DNA from: Isoetes taiwanensis
Lineage: Eukaryota; Streptophyta; Lycopodiopsida; Isoetales; Isoetaceae
Direction: 5' to 3'
Assembly: GCA_021234155.1 (NCBI GenBank)
Contig: JAJEKV010000010.1
Location: forward strand, 7,600,871-7,664,870
Length of the DNA: 64,000 nt
Positions 36,144 to 49,927 of the stretch are shown here, piece after piece (the stretch's first letter is position 1; every line of letters starts with the position of its first letter). The notes under the pieces were generated by a model. It did no database searches. It saw only the letters and a list, made by a program, of their open reading frames with translations, and had not been told where the DNA came from. Made by a program: the position numbers and the translations under genes.

Positions 36144-39100
36144 AACACGGAATATACCATATTCGTATAAAAAATAAATAACCTAACTAGATTGCTATCC
36201 CCTTTTCACTTAACAATTAGGTTAAGTATGTTCTTAACCGAGTTAAGTGTACCTCTCCTAGGTCACTTAACTTTTAGTTTACAATAAGGGGTCCACTTAA
36301 AGTTTTAACTTAACTATTATCAGTATGAAAGTAGCCTAGTTAAGTTAAGCATAGTTAAAATTTAACAAAATCCTAACTTAACTGGTAGCAACTTAAGTGC
36401 TAGTGTGAAAGCAATTTTCCACATTTGCCCTATTTAACCTAACCTAACGTAACCGCTGGTGGGAATTGACCCTAAGGGCCTCAAAGAGGATCGAGCTCCA
36501 TAGAAATATTTTTACTTCCAGTTTGCAAATTGCTTTGTTTCGAGCAGCATGAAGGGTTTTAGGCAGCCAGAGGATCCGCGAAGAACCAGCAGTTGAAGAG
36601 GCAAGAGAATTGGAGGTGTGGATTGGGGGCGAGCTCCGGGAGTTGGAGTCTATCCGCCGCCGTCATGATCCCAAATGTGGCTTGCCCAAGCAAAAGGAAG
36701 GCTCTTTGGAAACTCTCGCAATTCCTGATGTGCCTCTTGTCTGTTGCATTGTACATGTTGTTCGGTATGGTGCTTGTTTTTGTGTTGTATGTAAACACAG
36801 ATAAAAGTATGTAGTTTATGAAATGGGAAAAGGGACGTTGTACATTCTGTCATTGTTATGGTTTTCTGGAAAATGTGTTTGTGGTCATGTTGCAATGTCG
36901 TAAAAGATGTCGGGCTTTTCTGGAGGATGTGTATGTGCTGACGTTGCAATTCCTTATTGCGATGTGCCATGTGAGAGAACCATGATAGCGTCGTTATTTT
37001 GATGCTGCATGAGGTTGGCTATGGTTTGATATCTTTTTTTTCACCATTGACTCGTGTGAGAGGATTAACTGTAAAAAAAACGGTGGCCTTTGATCAGGGA
37101 GATCCCTCAGAATCTCCCTCCATCCAATGGTCTGGAATTTAAGATGGAAAAGAAACCGATATAGTTTGCTAGTTCATGAAAGCGTATGTTTGTAACATAT
37201 GGTTTCAATGGTTTTAGGGTTGTATTGTATGTTTTTGAGTATGGATTTAGGGCAAAAACGAATCTTTTTCTTTCCTGTATTCTTGGAGTGGCGTGGCTGG
37301 GGTCGAGGAGCTTCGTTCCATGGTTTGATGCAGGCGCCAAGTTTAGAAGGTAGAGACTTCTGTTTATAGGAAGCTGATACTGCATTACATGGCGAATCCG
37401 CATCCAAAATTATGGTTGTTTCACTTGTATTTTTAAGTGAGTCCAAGAAACTGAAATACCTGACTGGTTAGAGTTTAATTGATCTTTACACTGAAAACAA
37501 CAAATATCTTCCAGAAAAGCTACGCTATTTATCTGTAAAATATGCAATGGAGTAAGTCTGAGAGGAAAAATGCTGGAAAGAAGAAAGAGAAAGATTTATT
37601 GGCATCGAGTTACCTCATACTAATGTGAGAGTTTTAACAGCTCTTCATCTGTCTGTAGTTACGGAACAACTACAATCGTATTTCATGAATTGGTTCACAG
37701 GCACATTCCAATATTTTTCCTTGCATTGTACATTCTTCTCTAAGCCATTTTGCAACAACGTATATGTACAGATGGAAGGATGTTGCCACTGCGCTATTGA
37801 AGTTTGTGGAAAGTAGAAGAGATGGAGATGGAATTGTACTCTTAGTTGCACATGACGTGCCCTTCATTATAAAAGAGTTTCAGGATTGTGCAATAGAGAT
37901 TCCATTTTTCTATACTCTATAGATACAAGAATATATTACGCCTTTGAGATCTAGCTTTAAATCTACATAACACAGAAATAAGAGGGTGTCAAAGTTGTTT
38001 GTGTTTATATGCAAGAATCTACTTTCAAAGAATATACAACAATGTCTTTTTAAACTAAAGGCCACCATCCCATTGTCTAGGTCATCTGAATTGCTAGTAG
38101 AAAGCATTATTGAAAGCATGCATGTATCAAATTTATGGCATCTTGTTCTCGCAGAAATTCTTGCAGGAAGAATAGTGGCAAGGATATGTCTTGGCAATGA
38201 ATGTTTGAACGTAGGTAACTGACATGGAACAACCAAATCTAATGTAACAAAGCAAATGTGCAACTCATCTCACTCTAGCATTATGAATGGCCAAATACAA
38301 GAATGATGAGCGATGACGACAAAATTAGCAATGGTTGCAAACTAACAAAATCGTATTTGGAACTTCGTATACGACCAACAAGATTCTACGTCAGAAGATT
38401 CATTTCCCATTGGACATTCTTGTGGACCAAACATGCATGGCTTCAGAAGACATTTTCCAACAACACTTTAATAGTTTACTCACTCACTGTCATAGATAAT
38501 TGCAGTGCCAGCAAATGTGAGGTTAAATTCCTAAACCATCACGTCACGTATTCAGAAAGAAGACAAAAATATTTCCATCACTATTAAGGTCTGAATCCGC
38601 CAAAGAAATACACACGATTGAATACACATTATATGGTAAGACAACTAAAATCAGATCCTTGTTGTGGAAGCTAAGAGGACATAACATTATCGTGGCAAGA
38701 CAACTTGAATCAGATCCCAGCATTGGGACTATCCTTGTTGATATGTATCGAACATGGAGTTGATTTTTTTAATGGTCAAATAACTTTATGATCACAAGCA
38801 ACGTTTCCTTTATTGTCTGCCTTATTTGTTCCACATACGGTGGCAGTTTACAAGTGTTAATACTACATGCACCATAAACAACCAATAGTTGATGTATAAC
38901 ATGATCAGGAAGTGTGTCATGCATCTTCCCAAAAGCTGATACACTAGAAGGTCCATGAAGCCTTGCATGATAAATGGTACTTTTAAGCAGGTTCATGGAA
39001 GGTTGGAAAGCTGCATCACCTTCAAATCCATATCTATTAACTCGACTAACAATGAATATATATTGTTCCAACCCATACAATGCATTGTATTTGTTGAGAA

Positions 39101-40029
39101 TAAAACTGGATTCAAGCATGTATTAGCTTTCTAGAAGATCCTTCCGCCGATCTTCGAATTACCACGGAAGAAAAACCAACGCGAACCCAACTGCCTAGCC
39201 TTCTTCTCAACCCTGCAGTTCTGCTAGTTACGTGTTTTGGTTTTTAAAGTTAGACCATTGATACATAGGCTACAAACCATTGGACATAGTAAATACATAA
39301 AATATGTTGGGTAGTAAATGCACAAACGAACAGCTGCTCCGGCACTACAGGGCATCCAATTAACAACAGGCATACCATTCACAACAATTAAAAGATCTTT
39401 GTGGAACCTTTTGGACATGGATTTGAATCACGAACTGACGAATTGGAACGTTATAATAAGTTGAAGCCCAGGCAGAGAAAATTCTATATGGATAAAGCAT
39501 CCGAGATGTTAGACGGAGATATTATTTATAGAGCTGATGGGGTTAGCAAAGGTATCCTTTCATCTCCTGAACTGAGGCAAGAATGCTTACAGAAGAAATC
39601 TGTATCATCTTTTCTTTTAAGGAAGCTGCTTGGAAATCTCTTACAAATAAATGGATCATAAAACGGACGTTAGTACCATAAACAGTTCATCTGTTGCAAC
39701 AAAACTACATTTTTCACTTTTGCAGTGAAAACTTTTGCCCATTGAATGCTGTGCTATTTCAACAAAGATAGAATACCAAATTTGACAGCCAAAAGCCCTC
39801 CAGTTTTTGTACATTTTAAAAGAATTGTCGGGCAAACTGAAGCGTTATTTTAATGTTATGAACACCATGTAGAGAAATAATTCTAAATTACTATTCCTTC
39901 AAACTGTCATAGACTTCACAGAAATTTCAGTCCTTTCTCAAATTCTTTTATCATTTGATGCATGACTGAGGACAAGGTTAGGTAGAAAACTGGTAAGATG
40001 GCCCAACAAGATGGATGAGAAAAAAGTTG
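36144..40029. other. Intergenic
   Basis: 36580-36805 holds an open frame rich in charged residues (EARELEVWIGGELRELESIR) without a known motif; 39401-39661 holds another (YNKLKPRQRKFYMDKASEML; SKGILSSPELRQECLQKKS). Neither is recognised. 36180-36440 contains repeated TTAACTTAA-type words. Nothing else found. Confidence 0.3.
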
Positions 40030-40037
40030 TATAAATA
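40030..40037 (+). promoter_or_regulatory. TATA box of the dirigent gene
   Basis: TATAAATA stands 49 bases before the ATG at 40086, a normal plant promoter spacing (start site about 30 bases downstream, short 5' UTR). Confidence 0.6.
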
Positions 40038-40085
40038 AAATAAGTTAGTGACAGAACCAAGAAAAAATTCATTACACAAGCAAAA

Positions 40086-40577
40086 ATGTTGGAAAGGAAA
40101 AGCTTAAAATGGACAGTGGTAATGCTAGTTTTAGCAATGAGATGCAGCAATGCAAGGATGGTGCATCTGGAATTCTATCTGCAAGGCGGCGGACCGAACA
40201 GCACAAGCAGTCTAGTGGCAGGTTCAATTTCAAACATTGGGCAATTTGGAGCAATGTATGTGTATGACAACATCATCACCCAAGAGCCATCAGATTCATC
40301 AAGTGTGGTAGGAAGAGCACAGGGAATTGCTGTGGTAGCTGATGCGAAATCGCGCAGCGCCTTCTACTCCTTTACTGTCATGTATGAGAGTGGCCAGTTG
40401 CATGGCAGACTTGCTTTGCTGGGTATGGATTATAGAGCAGGCAGTAGCCAGCTGGTTGTTGCTGGTGGTACTGGGGATTTTAAATTGGCCTCTGGCTATG
40501 CTACTTTCACTTACTTAACCTTTGGTGCCCTTTTCACTGCTCGTCTCTCTGTCACTATTTATCAGCCAGAAGGCTGA
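40086..40577 (+). CDS. Dirigent-family protein
   Basis: 163 aa, single exon. Dirigent proteins are secreted beta-barrel proteins that set the stereochemistry of phenoxy-radical coupling (lignans, related phenolics) in the apoplast. Residues 1 to about 23 form a hydrophobic signal peptide (KWTVVMLVLAMRC). Diagnostic strands follow: FGAMYVYDNIITQEPSDSSS with VVGRAQGIAVVAD (54-86), YSFTVMYESGQLHGRLAL (94-111), and the hallmark VVAGGTGDFKLASGYATF (124-141), then the final strand ARLSVTIY (152-159). The family is usually 180-190 aa, so this one is slightly short at the N-terminal linker and the C-terminus. The catalytic outcome cannot be read from sequence. No neighbouring pathway gene is visible. 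Confidence 0.9.
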   Translation: MLERKSLKWTVVMLVLAMRCSNARMVHLEFYLQGGGPNSTSSLVAGSISNIGQFGAMYVYDNIITQEPSDSSSVVGRAQGIAVVADAKSRSAFYSFTVMYESGQLHGRLALLGMDYRAGSSQLVVAGGTGDFKLASGYATFTYLTFGALFTARLSVTIYQPEG

Positions 40578-43243
40578 TGCTTTTCCTTTTCTTTTTCCTT
40601 TTTTATCTATACTTTGTATCACAATTATTAAACTAAGTAGATCATTGTGCCTGGAACATTGCAAATCCTTCAGAGTTTAGTTTTTCTTCTGTGTGCTTCT
40701 TTTTTCTTTTCTGTCTTTATAACGAGCGTAGTTTGGCATTGTTTTTCTGTTTTCAGCAGCTTTGTCATCCGAATTTTTTAAATCCATGATCTATCAGAAA
40801 TGCTGAACTGTGCTTATATTTTCCGTGCTTCTAGTTTTTGGAAATTACTCACTTCTAGTTTTTGGAAATTACTCAGGTTCGAATCAATGCCAGATGTTTT
40901 CTTAGTGAGTCGCTTGCTGCATAACGGAAACGAATCTAGCTGCTATAATCTAGCAAATGGATATCCTTATCATTTATCACCTTGAGAGCACTGTCTATGG
41001 CAAAATGGAGCTCCTTCTCATCAGTCTTATCTGAATCAATGCTGAGGATGATGCCAGAACGGCAAATGAAAGAGAAGAGGGGTGCATCATTGTAGAATCC
41101 AATCACCTTCAATATTCACCCATTCTATACCTGTAGAGTCCTGCAGGATTCTGGTTAGATTAGAACACTATATGGCTTTACATTAAGAAGATGTTACACG
41201 ATGTTGTAAGCAATCAGAGATCATATAATGTTCTTCAAAAAAGCTTTCCTTTTATGTTGTTTATAATTGTAGTGTCAAAGTTATCAGAATGGACATTTGA
41301 ATTTTTAAGAATTGATCGAACCAAAACTTGCATGAGTTGTAATGACAAGTTCATGCTCTTCCCCAAGCTCCACATTTGTAAGATCAACATGATTAGCCAG
41401 GCATGAATCCTCTGCATTTCTGGTAACCTTTAGAAAATCATAGTATGCAGAAGATAGCACAAACATGTATGATATATCTTCCACAAGACAAGGATGGATT
41501 GATATTCACTCCCATATAGCATTCTGATGATGCATATATTGTGCTAGCAATTTGCATTCGATCACTTAAATATTGATGTTAGAAACATACTGCTGCATTG
41601 ATCCTGTAACTACAGTGTCAACTACTTTCGGATTAGGCCATAATCTTCGAATTATTCCCTTTCAGGAAGCTCTGGAACATTCTCTTGAAATTGCATCTGC
41701 AAGCTCTGGCTTAGGCTTCAAAATCTTCTGAACAGCTTGTCTTACAATTGGATTTGGGATTGTGTCATTTAATGTCGTTGAAAATGCCATTGAAAGTTAA
41801 CTAAATCAGGGAGATGAAAAAACTAAAGAAAAATGTTACCTCTTAAAGGAATTTTTCTTGAATTTTCACAGCGCTTGATGATATCGGACGCTTGTAGGTG
41901 ATCCACGTGCACAACAAGTCCTAGTTGGCAGCAACGTGAACACTTTAAAATTTGTTTGTGCAAACGTGCAAATTACTAGACATAAGGAAGCACTTTGTAA
42001 TATACGCAATACGCATCTTATCTATCTATCCATCTTCTATTTAATATGTAGTTGTATCGACAGTAAGTTTTACATATCTTGTGTTGAGCGTTTATAGATT
42101 ATGGTAGTGTGTTTCTAACTTAAACTACATCTTGATTACATTAGTCTGTTGGGTTAGGTGCCACAAAACCTAGTCTTTTGCACCATTGAAAGTTGCACAT
42201 GGAACTCCAGTGAAAAAATCAAGGGTCGTTGATCTGGCACAATGGAAGGCATATTCGTCAGATCAATGTTCAACAAACAATATAAAAAACATCCCATTAA
42301 GTAGTTGATTTAGTAGATTATTATAGGTTGAAAATTTGAGAATTAAAATATGTGTAAAAAATTGCCCCATCAAATATTTAATGGTGAGAATAATGGTCCA
42401 GATTTGACGAAGATAAATGGACCAGATGGTGATCTTAGTACTATGATCTTATTGGCTCTATCTTTTAACGCTTCATATTTCCTGACAGTAGAGATGGATA
42501 GTGAAGATCGTGATCCTCGTCCTATGATCTTACTGGGTAAAAAATGAAGGGCTGAGATTGATGGATGAGATTTTTATTGCCGCCATTGCTTTCTTTCTCC
42601 AGCAATGGCGCTGCTTGTGCATGTCCGGTGATATGGCGCTATGGTGGATTCCAGCTATGACTATGGTGGATTTTCATTCGAGCTATGGTGCCATGGTGGA
42701 TCCGGACCAGCTGCATTTCAAGTTTCTTCATGGCCGGATCTGCATCTCTGTAATGCCATCTGCCTTCCTTCTTTCTTACAACTTCTTGAAATCCAGCTCT
42801 CTGTTTATTCTTTTCTATTCTTTTATCTCCTTCATTCTTTCTCACCTTGAGCGTTCTTCATATCTGCATTTTTTAGCTATGGAAAAATTGTTCCCCTAGC
42901 TCCTTTTCCTTTTTGTGGTTCGAAGCAGCTAGGGCCGCACTTGTTTCTTACAAAAGGTTCTTTTTATTTTTATTGCTATGTTTTTAAAAAGAAGTTTTTG
43001 CATGTTAAGTCCAAGGAAGAAATTACTAATCATATATTTCTTATTAGCCAGAATGACTTTAGCTAAACTTGCTCGATATTAATCCCAAAACGTTCTGTGG
43101 TTTAGCTAAACTATACACATTTTTCCTCTTATACTTTCTAGCATTTAGCTAAAGTAACCCAAACATCATCCCAAAAATTTCTATGGTGTGACCAACAGAA
43201 AATATTAAACCAAATTACTATACTTTTTTTCAATACATTCCAC
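40578..43243. other. Intergenic
   Basis: A 24-bp word (CTTCTAGTTTTTGGAAATTA...) is tandemly duplicated at about 40828-40876. 42630-42705 contains GCTATGGTGGAT-type repeats. No gene supported. Confidence 0.35.
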
Positions 43244-43587
43244 TTAGGGCGGGGTCACATGAAGATATCAACATCTTCCATTAGACGTGAAAAACTGAAA
43301 ACAGAGGGATCACATGGAGCTTTTTGACATCAATCCCTTCATGTTGACATCAATCTATCCCACCGGCTCTCTCGTTGGTTGGACGGATTCATGTCAACAT
43401 GAATCTCTTGGATATCAGCACGTGGCAGATCTCAGGGTACTTGGCAGCAATCCAGAAATCAGCGGGCAGAACAAGAACGGCAAGAACGGATGCTGCGTTT
43501 GGATCTTCATGTGACCCTGTTTCTATCGCTGCGTTCATGTTGACAGGAAAGAGTCCCTGTTGACATCTTCATGTGACCATACCCTTA
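43244..43587. mobile_element. MITE with terminal inverted repeats
   Basis: GGTCACATGAAGATATCAAC at 43253 is matched inverted by TGTTGACATCTTCATGTGACC ending 43578 (one mismatch in 21), with weaker pairing out to TTAGGG / CCCTTA. The interior repeats CATGTTGACATCAA / TTCATGTCAACATGAA words as further inverted repeats. The flanks (43040-43130 and 43675-43800) are direct repeats of each other. Confidence 0.65.
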
Positions 43588-46500
43588 TTTTAGTCATTTT
43601 CTTTGTGAAAACATTCTAAAATAATACTAACTAACAAAGTTTAGGACTCAAATTAATTCATAATGCTAGAAACTAAACTACTAATCATATATTTCATATA
43701 AACTAGAATGATGTTAGCTAAACTAGCCCAAAATTCTTTCTAAAAGTTTCTATACAAAATTTCACTCTCTTACTTTCTAGCGTTTGGCTAAGGAGCTCCA
43801 GGGTTGGTGCAGTCCCGAAAAAAGTTAAGCTAAAATTATTTTTTTTTCCTCAATTTTTTCCATTTACTTTGTTTTGATATTTTGGCTATGTTTGCTTGGA
43901 TTAAGTTGTCATTGTCTAGCACTGTACTCACATAGAATCTTTTATTTTGTCTTACGTCTTTGTGTCCAAGATTCTAGAGTATTTCCATGCATGCAGTGTC
44001 AACCAGGGATCCCCACTTAGTCACAAGGACACCCCCCAGTGGGTGCATGTGCAGTGAAAGAGCAAGGCGATGGTAGCAGTGCGGTTGAGGCTCATGGATG
44101 AGCGAGAAGCTTTCAGTGTTGATTTGCTAAAGATGGATGTTGTAACTATTGAGAATATGGATTTCTTTGGACAATAATGTTATGTGATTATTGAGATCAT
44201 CAGTATTTGCTCATTGAGTTTTGAGTGTGTTATTTCAACTGTGCAAGAGGAAGATTCAATCCTTCACCATATTCAATTGTTTGTCATACCAACCTAGCAA
44301 GAGTCTTCACAAGTTTTGACAAGATCCCGAGTTGCCAGGAAGGTCAACTCGGCAAGCTCGTCAGAGTTGGTATTAGAGCCAATGCGATAAATTTCTTGTA
44401 TATATAAGTTGGCTACATTAGGTCCATTTTTTATGTTTACAACATGCCACTTCTTGCTTATAAGAATATCAACAATAACTTTATGGATCTGGCCATTTTC
44501 TATGCAAATTAGCATGTTCAATCATTTATGATATGCCATTGCTTAGAGAATCTCTTTAGAAAATGTAAGCTTCTTCTCACATCTTTAATGTATAGTTTGA
44601 CTTTGGACATTAAGGTATTTGCTCCTATATCAAGTCGCATAGTCCTTATAATTCAGCTGTACACTTTGATAGTACTAAAGTCTTTATGTCTCTAGCCCCA
44701 CCAATTGGTATCTTTCATCCTAATTATGCTTTTTTTTTCCAAGAAAAAAGAAATCTTTTATAAAATGTATGCACAATAAAGTGTGCACTTTTGTCCTAGC
44801 CTCATCACACGTTTTCTTATGCATATAATTGAACTGAAGACCTGTTCGTTCTAGCAACTATAAATCGATTTGCACTTGCACGTGTTATTTGGAAGCCTTC
44901 TATAAAATATATGCACAATCAAAGTTTCTCTTTTGTTCTATCGTCATACACACATCATCTTATGCATATGATTCACTTGAGTCGTTCTAACGAATCGTTT
45001 TTCGTGTGTTACTTTCTACTTCTTCTAATATTACAATTTTAATGTACCTACAAGTCTAATGTCTACAAGGCATGCCTCCTTCCAACATTATTTTAGGCTT
45101 TTGTCTGGACTTAAATAACATCAAACACCCAAGGTGTGAGACCTTTTCAATGGTTTGAAAAGAGATGCATATGATGATGACAATGTCATGATGCTAATAG
45201 CCTACACTCAATTTGTTACTTTAATGTTCAACAATAAGTCTTTGTTAAAGAGTAGAAAACTGGTATATGAACTTGCAACTCATTATTCATCCTTTTAATC
45301 CAAGTGATATCTTCTATGTGTTCCCCAAACCACGTGTAAAAAATATAGTAAAGTTCATATTCACAACATAGAAAAGGCTGTCAAAATAGAAAATATGGTA
45401 ACACCCTATAGGTTGCCCTTGGAATTGCATTGTAGATGGGGGCTTCTTGTTTTTGTTTGTTATTCAGTGCAAGGGGGTTGCACATTTGTAGTGTGTAAAT
45501 AACATCAACGAATACTTCTAGGAGTTTTTTATTAGCATTTGCTTATGTATATGTACCAAAACAAACACGCAAGTATAGGCTTAGTTTCATGCAAAATACG
45601 CTAAGGGCATAAAATATGTATAAAACTATGTAAAAAAGTTGAATATGGGCATGGAATATTGTTTGTAGAAATGTTTTATAGGGTATACATATAGAGGGAT
45701 GGATAGGAGTATGAAAAGGGATTTTCTGCTAGGATTGGTAAATAAGGGGGTTTTACCTGACCCCATCTTCACAAATGCATATCCAATATACATATAGATG
45801 AATCCTCGGGGTTCAGCGATCTTTTTATCACCATCTCCTAGATTGTTGCCTTAAATTTCTTGATGTGCCTTGCGGTCGCCTTTGTTATGGAGGTTATGTT
45901 GTAGCACTTTTAAATCAAGCAATGAACCAAAGAATGAAGTTTTTTACCCCTTGGATGTAATCATTTGTGAGTGCTTATTTCATTTTTAACTTGCTATGTT
46001 TCTAAAATGCGTCCCTTCTCTTGCACACTCGAAGGATGAACACCACCTAGATTTAGAGATTATTTACGTTATTCAAGCAATTGGAAAATTTGTATGTTGA
46101 ATGCTTGGCAATTTCATTTGATATTACTAGGTCCTTAATTTTGGAATCCACGAAGTTCATATGAGAATCGTACATTACATTTCTGACAATTGTGGTTTGA
46201 ATTCATGCTAAAGTTGAGTTTTTACTATGAGTCTAAGTTTTTACCTCTGAATGCGGTGACAATGCAACTCCCCTTATGACATGACTTGTGAATTTGACTA
46301 CATCATTACTTCAAGGCATATGCTATGCAATGATATGAAGATTTTGATTATATCGTTTAACATGTTAGATGAATTGTGTCATAACAGTCTAAGGTATTTT
46401 GAATGTATGTACTGTAGTTTAATGTTTGATATTATCATGCATTGGAACAAGTAGGGCAGTGGAGAATGAAACAGATTATAGAAGGTTGTAAAGAAGGACG

Positions 46501-47747
46501 AGAGTATTGTTTATTGACATTCAGAGGAGTTAAAAGATGTAAAGGATGATCTAGTAGAGGAGTCTTGTCAATCATAGTTTTCCATATATCCCAATGATAA
46601 AAATGTAATGGTACTATAGTTCCATATTTGACCAATTATTTGTCAACAGGAACATGCCAGAAAGCACACATCCTTTTTCTTGTTTCTTTGCTTAAAGCTC
46701 AGAAGGTGGAGCTTTTTGAACAGAGCAGAATAGTTAGGATTAATTGGAGCACTAGATCCTTTTTATACTTTGGGTGGAGGTTGATCGCCATTTTGTAAGA
46801 ATCGAACCTGGTGTATTTTTTTTACATTGTGTTTGTTTGTTTGTTTAAGATGTAGAAAAACCTTGTGGATTTTAGGAGCTGGATGGTGATGCAATGAAGG
46901 GTCATCAAGAGGTTCTAGTTGTTGGCCCTAACAAGAAGCAGCATGCAATTTATATGGCTTGTGCTGAGAAGAAAATGTTTTTTTGGTAAAAGGTGGGACA
47001 CAGTCTTGCTTGAGACTAGTTGAAGGAGGACGATGTGCTTCTGTGTACGGTTTTTGAATGTGGACATATATGTCAGTTGTTGTTTATGATGGCTCCTACC
47101 GCATGGAGGGGCTTAAAAGAAATGAAATTCAAGCTAGCAACAACAATAGTGAGTGGAAGATAGATCATATTCAAGTTGCGAACAACAATATTGACTGAGA
47201 GGCTTACAGAGAAGCTACAGAAGAGCTGATCATCGATGATGAAGAGGAGGGGAATGGTCAATTTACAGGCAGGCTTGTTCAACAAAACTACAATTTAGGA
47301 TTGGTAGACTGAAATAGCTTGTGATTTCTTTTTGTATGCGTAGGATGTGATTGCATGTATTTTTGTTCAACTATTAGTCATATACATCAAGTTTGAATTC
47401 AAACCCTCAATTCCATATGTAACTCCTAAGTCATGACTTAGCCTTGTACATTTCTACTAGCTCATATTACTTCACAATGTAACAATGTCGTGATAATTGT
47501 CTAGGCTAATTATCATTAAACAAATAAGACCATTGAGCAAATACATTGTTCAAATCGTATTGACTCAGTTACTTACAGAACAAATACTCTTTGGATTATC
47601 TTCGATCCAGCACACCAGAGTGCCGTCGGTTGAGCCAAACCGAACAAATTTACAGTCGTTTCTGGCATGATTTCGTTAAGCCAGCTTTTCCTTCATTAGG
47701 TTTCCCCTTCATGCCAATTCTATTATAACTGTTATAACTGTACCACC
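43588..47747. other. Intergenic, AT-rich
   Basis: No coding region with a recognisable motif on either strand. TATAAAATGTATGCACAATAAA near 44758 is partly repeated near 44905. Confidence 0.4.
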
Positions 47748-49280
47748 TTATCTCTGATATATTATAAGAATGCAATGATCTCCTTTTCTATGTTGAATAT
47801 TCTGTAATCTGGCAAGCTTAGTTTTGAGAACAAATAAGTAGGTCTTGAATCTAGTAAACTTAGTCTGTGGTAGAGCCTTTGTTAATATATATGCCACCTG
47901 TTTTTTTGTACTTATGTATTCCACAGTTACATATCCTTTTGCCATAAGTTCTCTGATAAAATGCATATGAACCTCTATGTGTTTTGTCCTTTGATGCAAG
48001 ACAGGATTTCTGGTAATAGCTATGCAACTTGAACTGTCTGATAATAATATTGTAGGTCCTTCTTGAGGAATCCCTAGTTCACACAGCTAATGTTGTGGCT
48101 GCATATTCTGTTTCAGCAGTAGACATAGTTGTGCTTGCTTGTTTTTGGATTTCCAACTGATTGAACTTCCTCCTAGCATTAAGGTGAACGCTGAGGTGGA
48201 CTTTCTTTGATCCAAATCTGAAGCCCAATCTGCATCACAATAAGCTTTAAGATTTAAATCATTGCTTGAAAAACAAATGCCTTGTCTTTGAGTCCCCTTT
48301 AAATACCTCAGAATTCTTTTGGTTGCAATTCAGTGGAGCTTTCCTGGATTGTTTACATATCTACTGAGCAAACTGACTGAAAAAGCAATGTCTGGTCTTG
48401 TACAATATGTAACATATAACAAACAACCTATTAATTCCCTGTATCCTGTATTTTCCATTTCTGCAATTTCTTCCTCTGTGCTAAGTGACATATTTGCTGA
48501 TAATTTATGCTCTGGAACTAAAGGGGAATCAACTGGCTAACAATTCATCATCCCAAATCTGTTGAGCATACCCTGAATGTTTTCAGTTTGTGTGAGTACC
48601 ATGCTCTTGTTTATTCTGTCCCTAGTGACTTCGATTCCCAAAAACCTTTTAAGTTCACCCAAATCAGTCATTTTGAATCTTGCTCTGAGAATTCTTTTGC
48701 ATTCATTCAAATATTCTGTCCCATTTGTTACCATGATGCAGTCATCCATATATAATGCAATGTAGCAAAAATTTAAGTTGTCTTTCTTGACATATATGTT
48801 TCCATCACCATCAAATTTTCCAAAACCATTTTCTTCTAGAAAACTATCCATGCACGCATACCATTGTCTAGGAGATTGTTTTAGTCCATACACTGCTCTT
48901 TTCAATCTCCATACTTTATTTTCTCCCTGTTCATATCCAAGAGCCTGCCTCATAAATATTTCTTCATCTAATTTAGCATTTAGAAAAGCAGTGCTGACAT
49001 CCATGTGGTGAATTTCCAAATTGTTTGCATTTGCATAAGCCAAGAGTATTCTGACACTGGTCAATTTGACAATAGGAGAAATTGTTTCATCATAGTCTAT
49101 CCCTTTCTTCTGTGAATAGCCTCTAGGCACCAATCTTGCCTTATAAATATGAGATTTTCCATCAAAACCTGGTTTCAACTTGTAGATCCATTTGCTATCA
49201 ACAATACTTTTTCTTTGTGGTGTTTCTACAAGTTCAAATCTTCCTGTTCTTTTAAATGATAGGATCTCCTTCTCCTGTTG
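47748..49280 (-). pseudogene. Ty1/copia pol fragment (RT-RNase H)
   Basis: Read right to left: 49178-48537 is one open frame with the copia RT core: ARLVPRGYSQKKGIDYDETI, SPIVKLTSVRILLA, HHMDVSTAFLNAKLDEEIFM, GLKQSPRQWY and YMDDCIMV. It continues in other frames as PDIAFSVSLLSRYVNNPG, AYCDADWASD (RNase H Asp motif) and SDSSSCIAITRNPVLHQRTK followed by HIEVHMHFIREL at 47999-47940. Stops and frameshifts separate the parts. Integrase and gag are missing: only the last 100 bp before RT are visible upstream. No LTR identified. Confidence 0.85.
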
Positions 49281-49439
49281 ATATGTGGATCCAGCCTATC
49301 CACATCTCAGTGGGAGTGGTGGAAGTTATTGCTAAAGGAACCTGCTATGAAAGGGAAAAGAAGAAAAATAGAAGGTGAAAGATTAAAGGGCAAGTTCAGA
49401 ATGGAGTAAAAAAAGGAGATGACATAAATAGGTATTATA

Positions 49440-49927
49440 GCCATTCTGAAGGCCTAAAATACCAGCAAATTATGAAGAAGCCATCAAGGCATACGATTAT
49501 ATATCATGGCAAAATGCAATGCAAGATGAAATGAGCTCCTTTCAAAGGACAAAAATGTATGAGCTTCTAAAGAGACCAGAGAATTAAAATGTGGTAGGTA
49601 ATAAATGGATTTACAAACTCAAAATTGGCCCGGATGGTAAAAGAAAGAAGTACAAGGGAAGATTAGTCTCCCTATGCCTGCATTACCTTTTTTCTCTAGT
49701 CAAATTGCAAGTATTAGAATGCTTCTCACTATTGTAAATGCTTAAGATTTAAAAACACATCATATGGATGTTAATATCGCATTTCTAGATGCCAAATTAG
49801 ATGAAGAAATATACCTAAAATATATCTCTAGATTTGAGGTCGAAACAAACATGGTACGGAAGTCAAAACAAGTTGTTTATAGATTGAAGCAATCTTTTAG
49901 AAAATGGTTTCAATGCATGGACAAGTT
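49440..49927 (+). pseudogene. Ty1/copia RT fragment, opposite strand
   Basis: NAMQDEMSSFQRTKMYELL, then NVVGNKWIYKLKIGPDGKRK (the first RT block of copia), then MDVNIAFLDAKLDEEIYLKY and RLKQSFRKWFQCMDKF in shifted frames. The sequence is cut at 49927 by an LTR starting TGTGACG. It is a different subfamily from the minus-strand fragment next to it. Confidence 0.75.
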
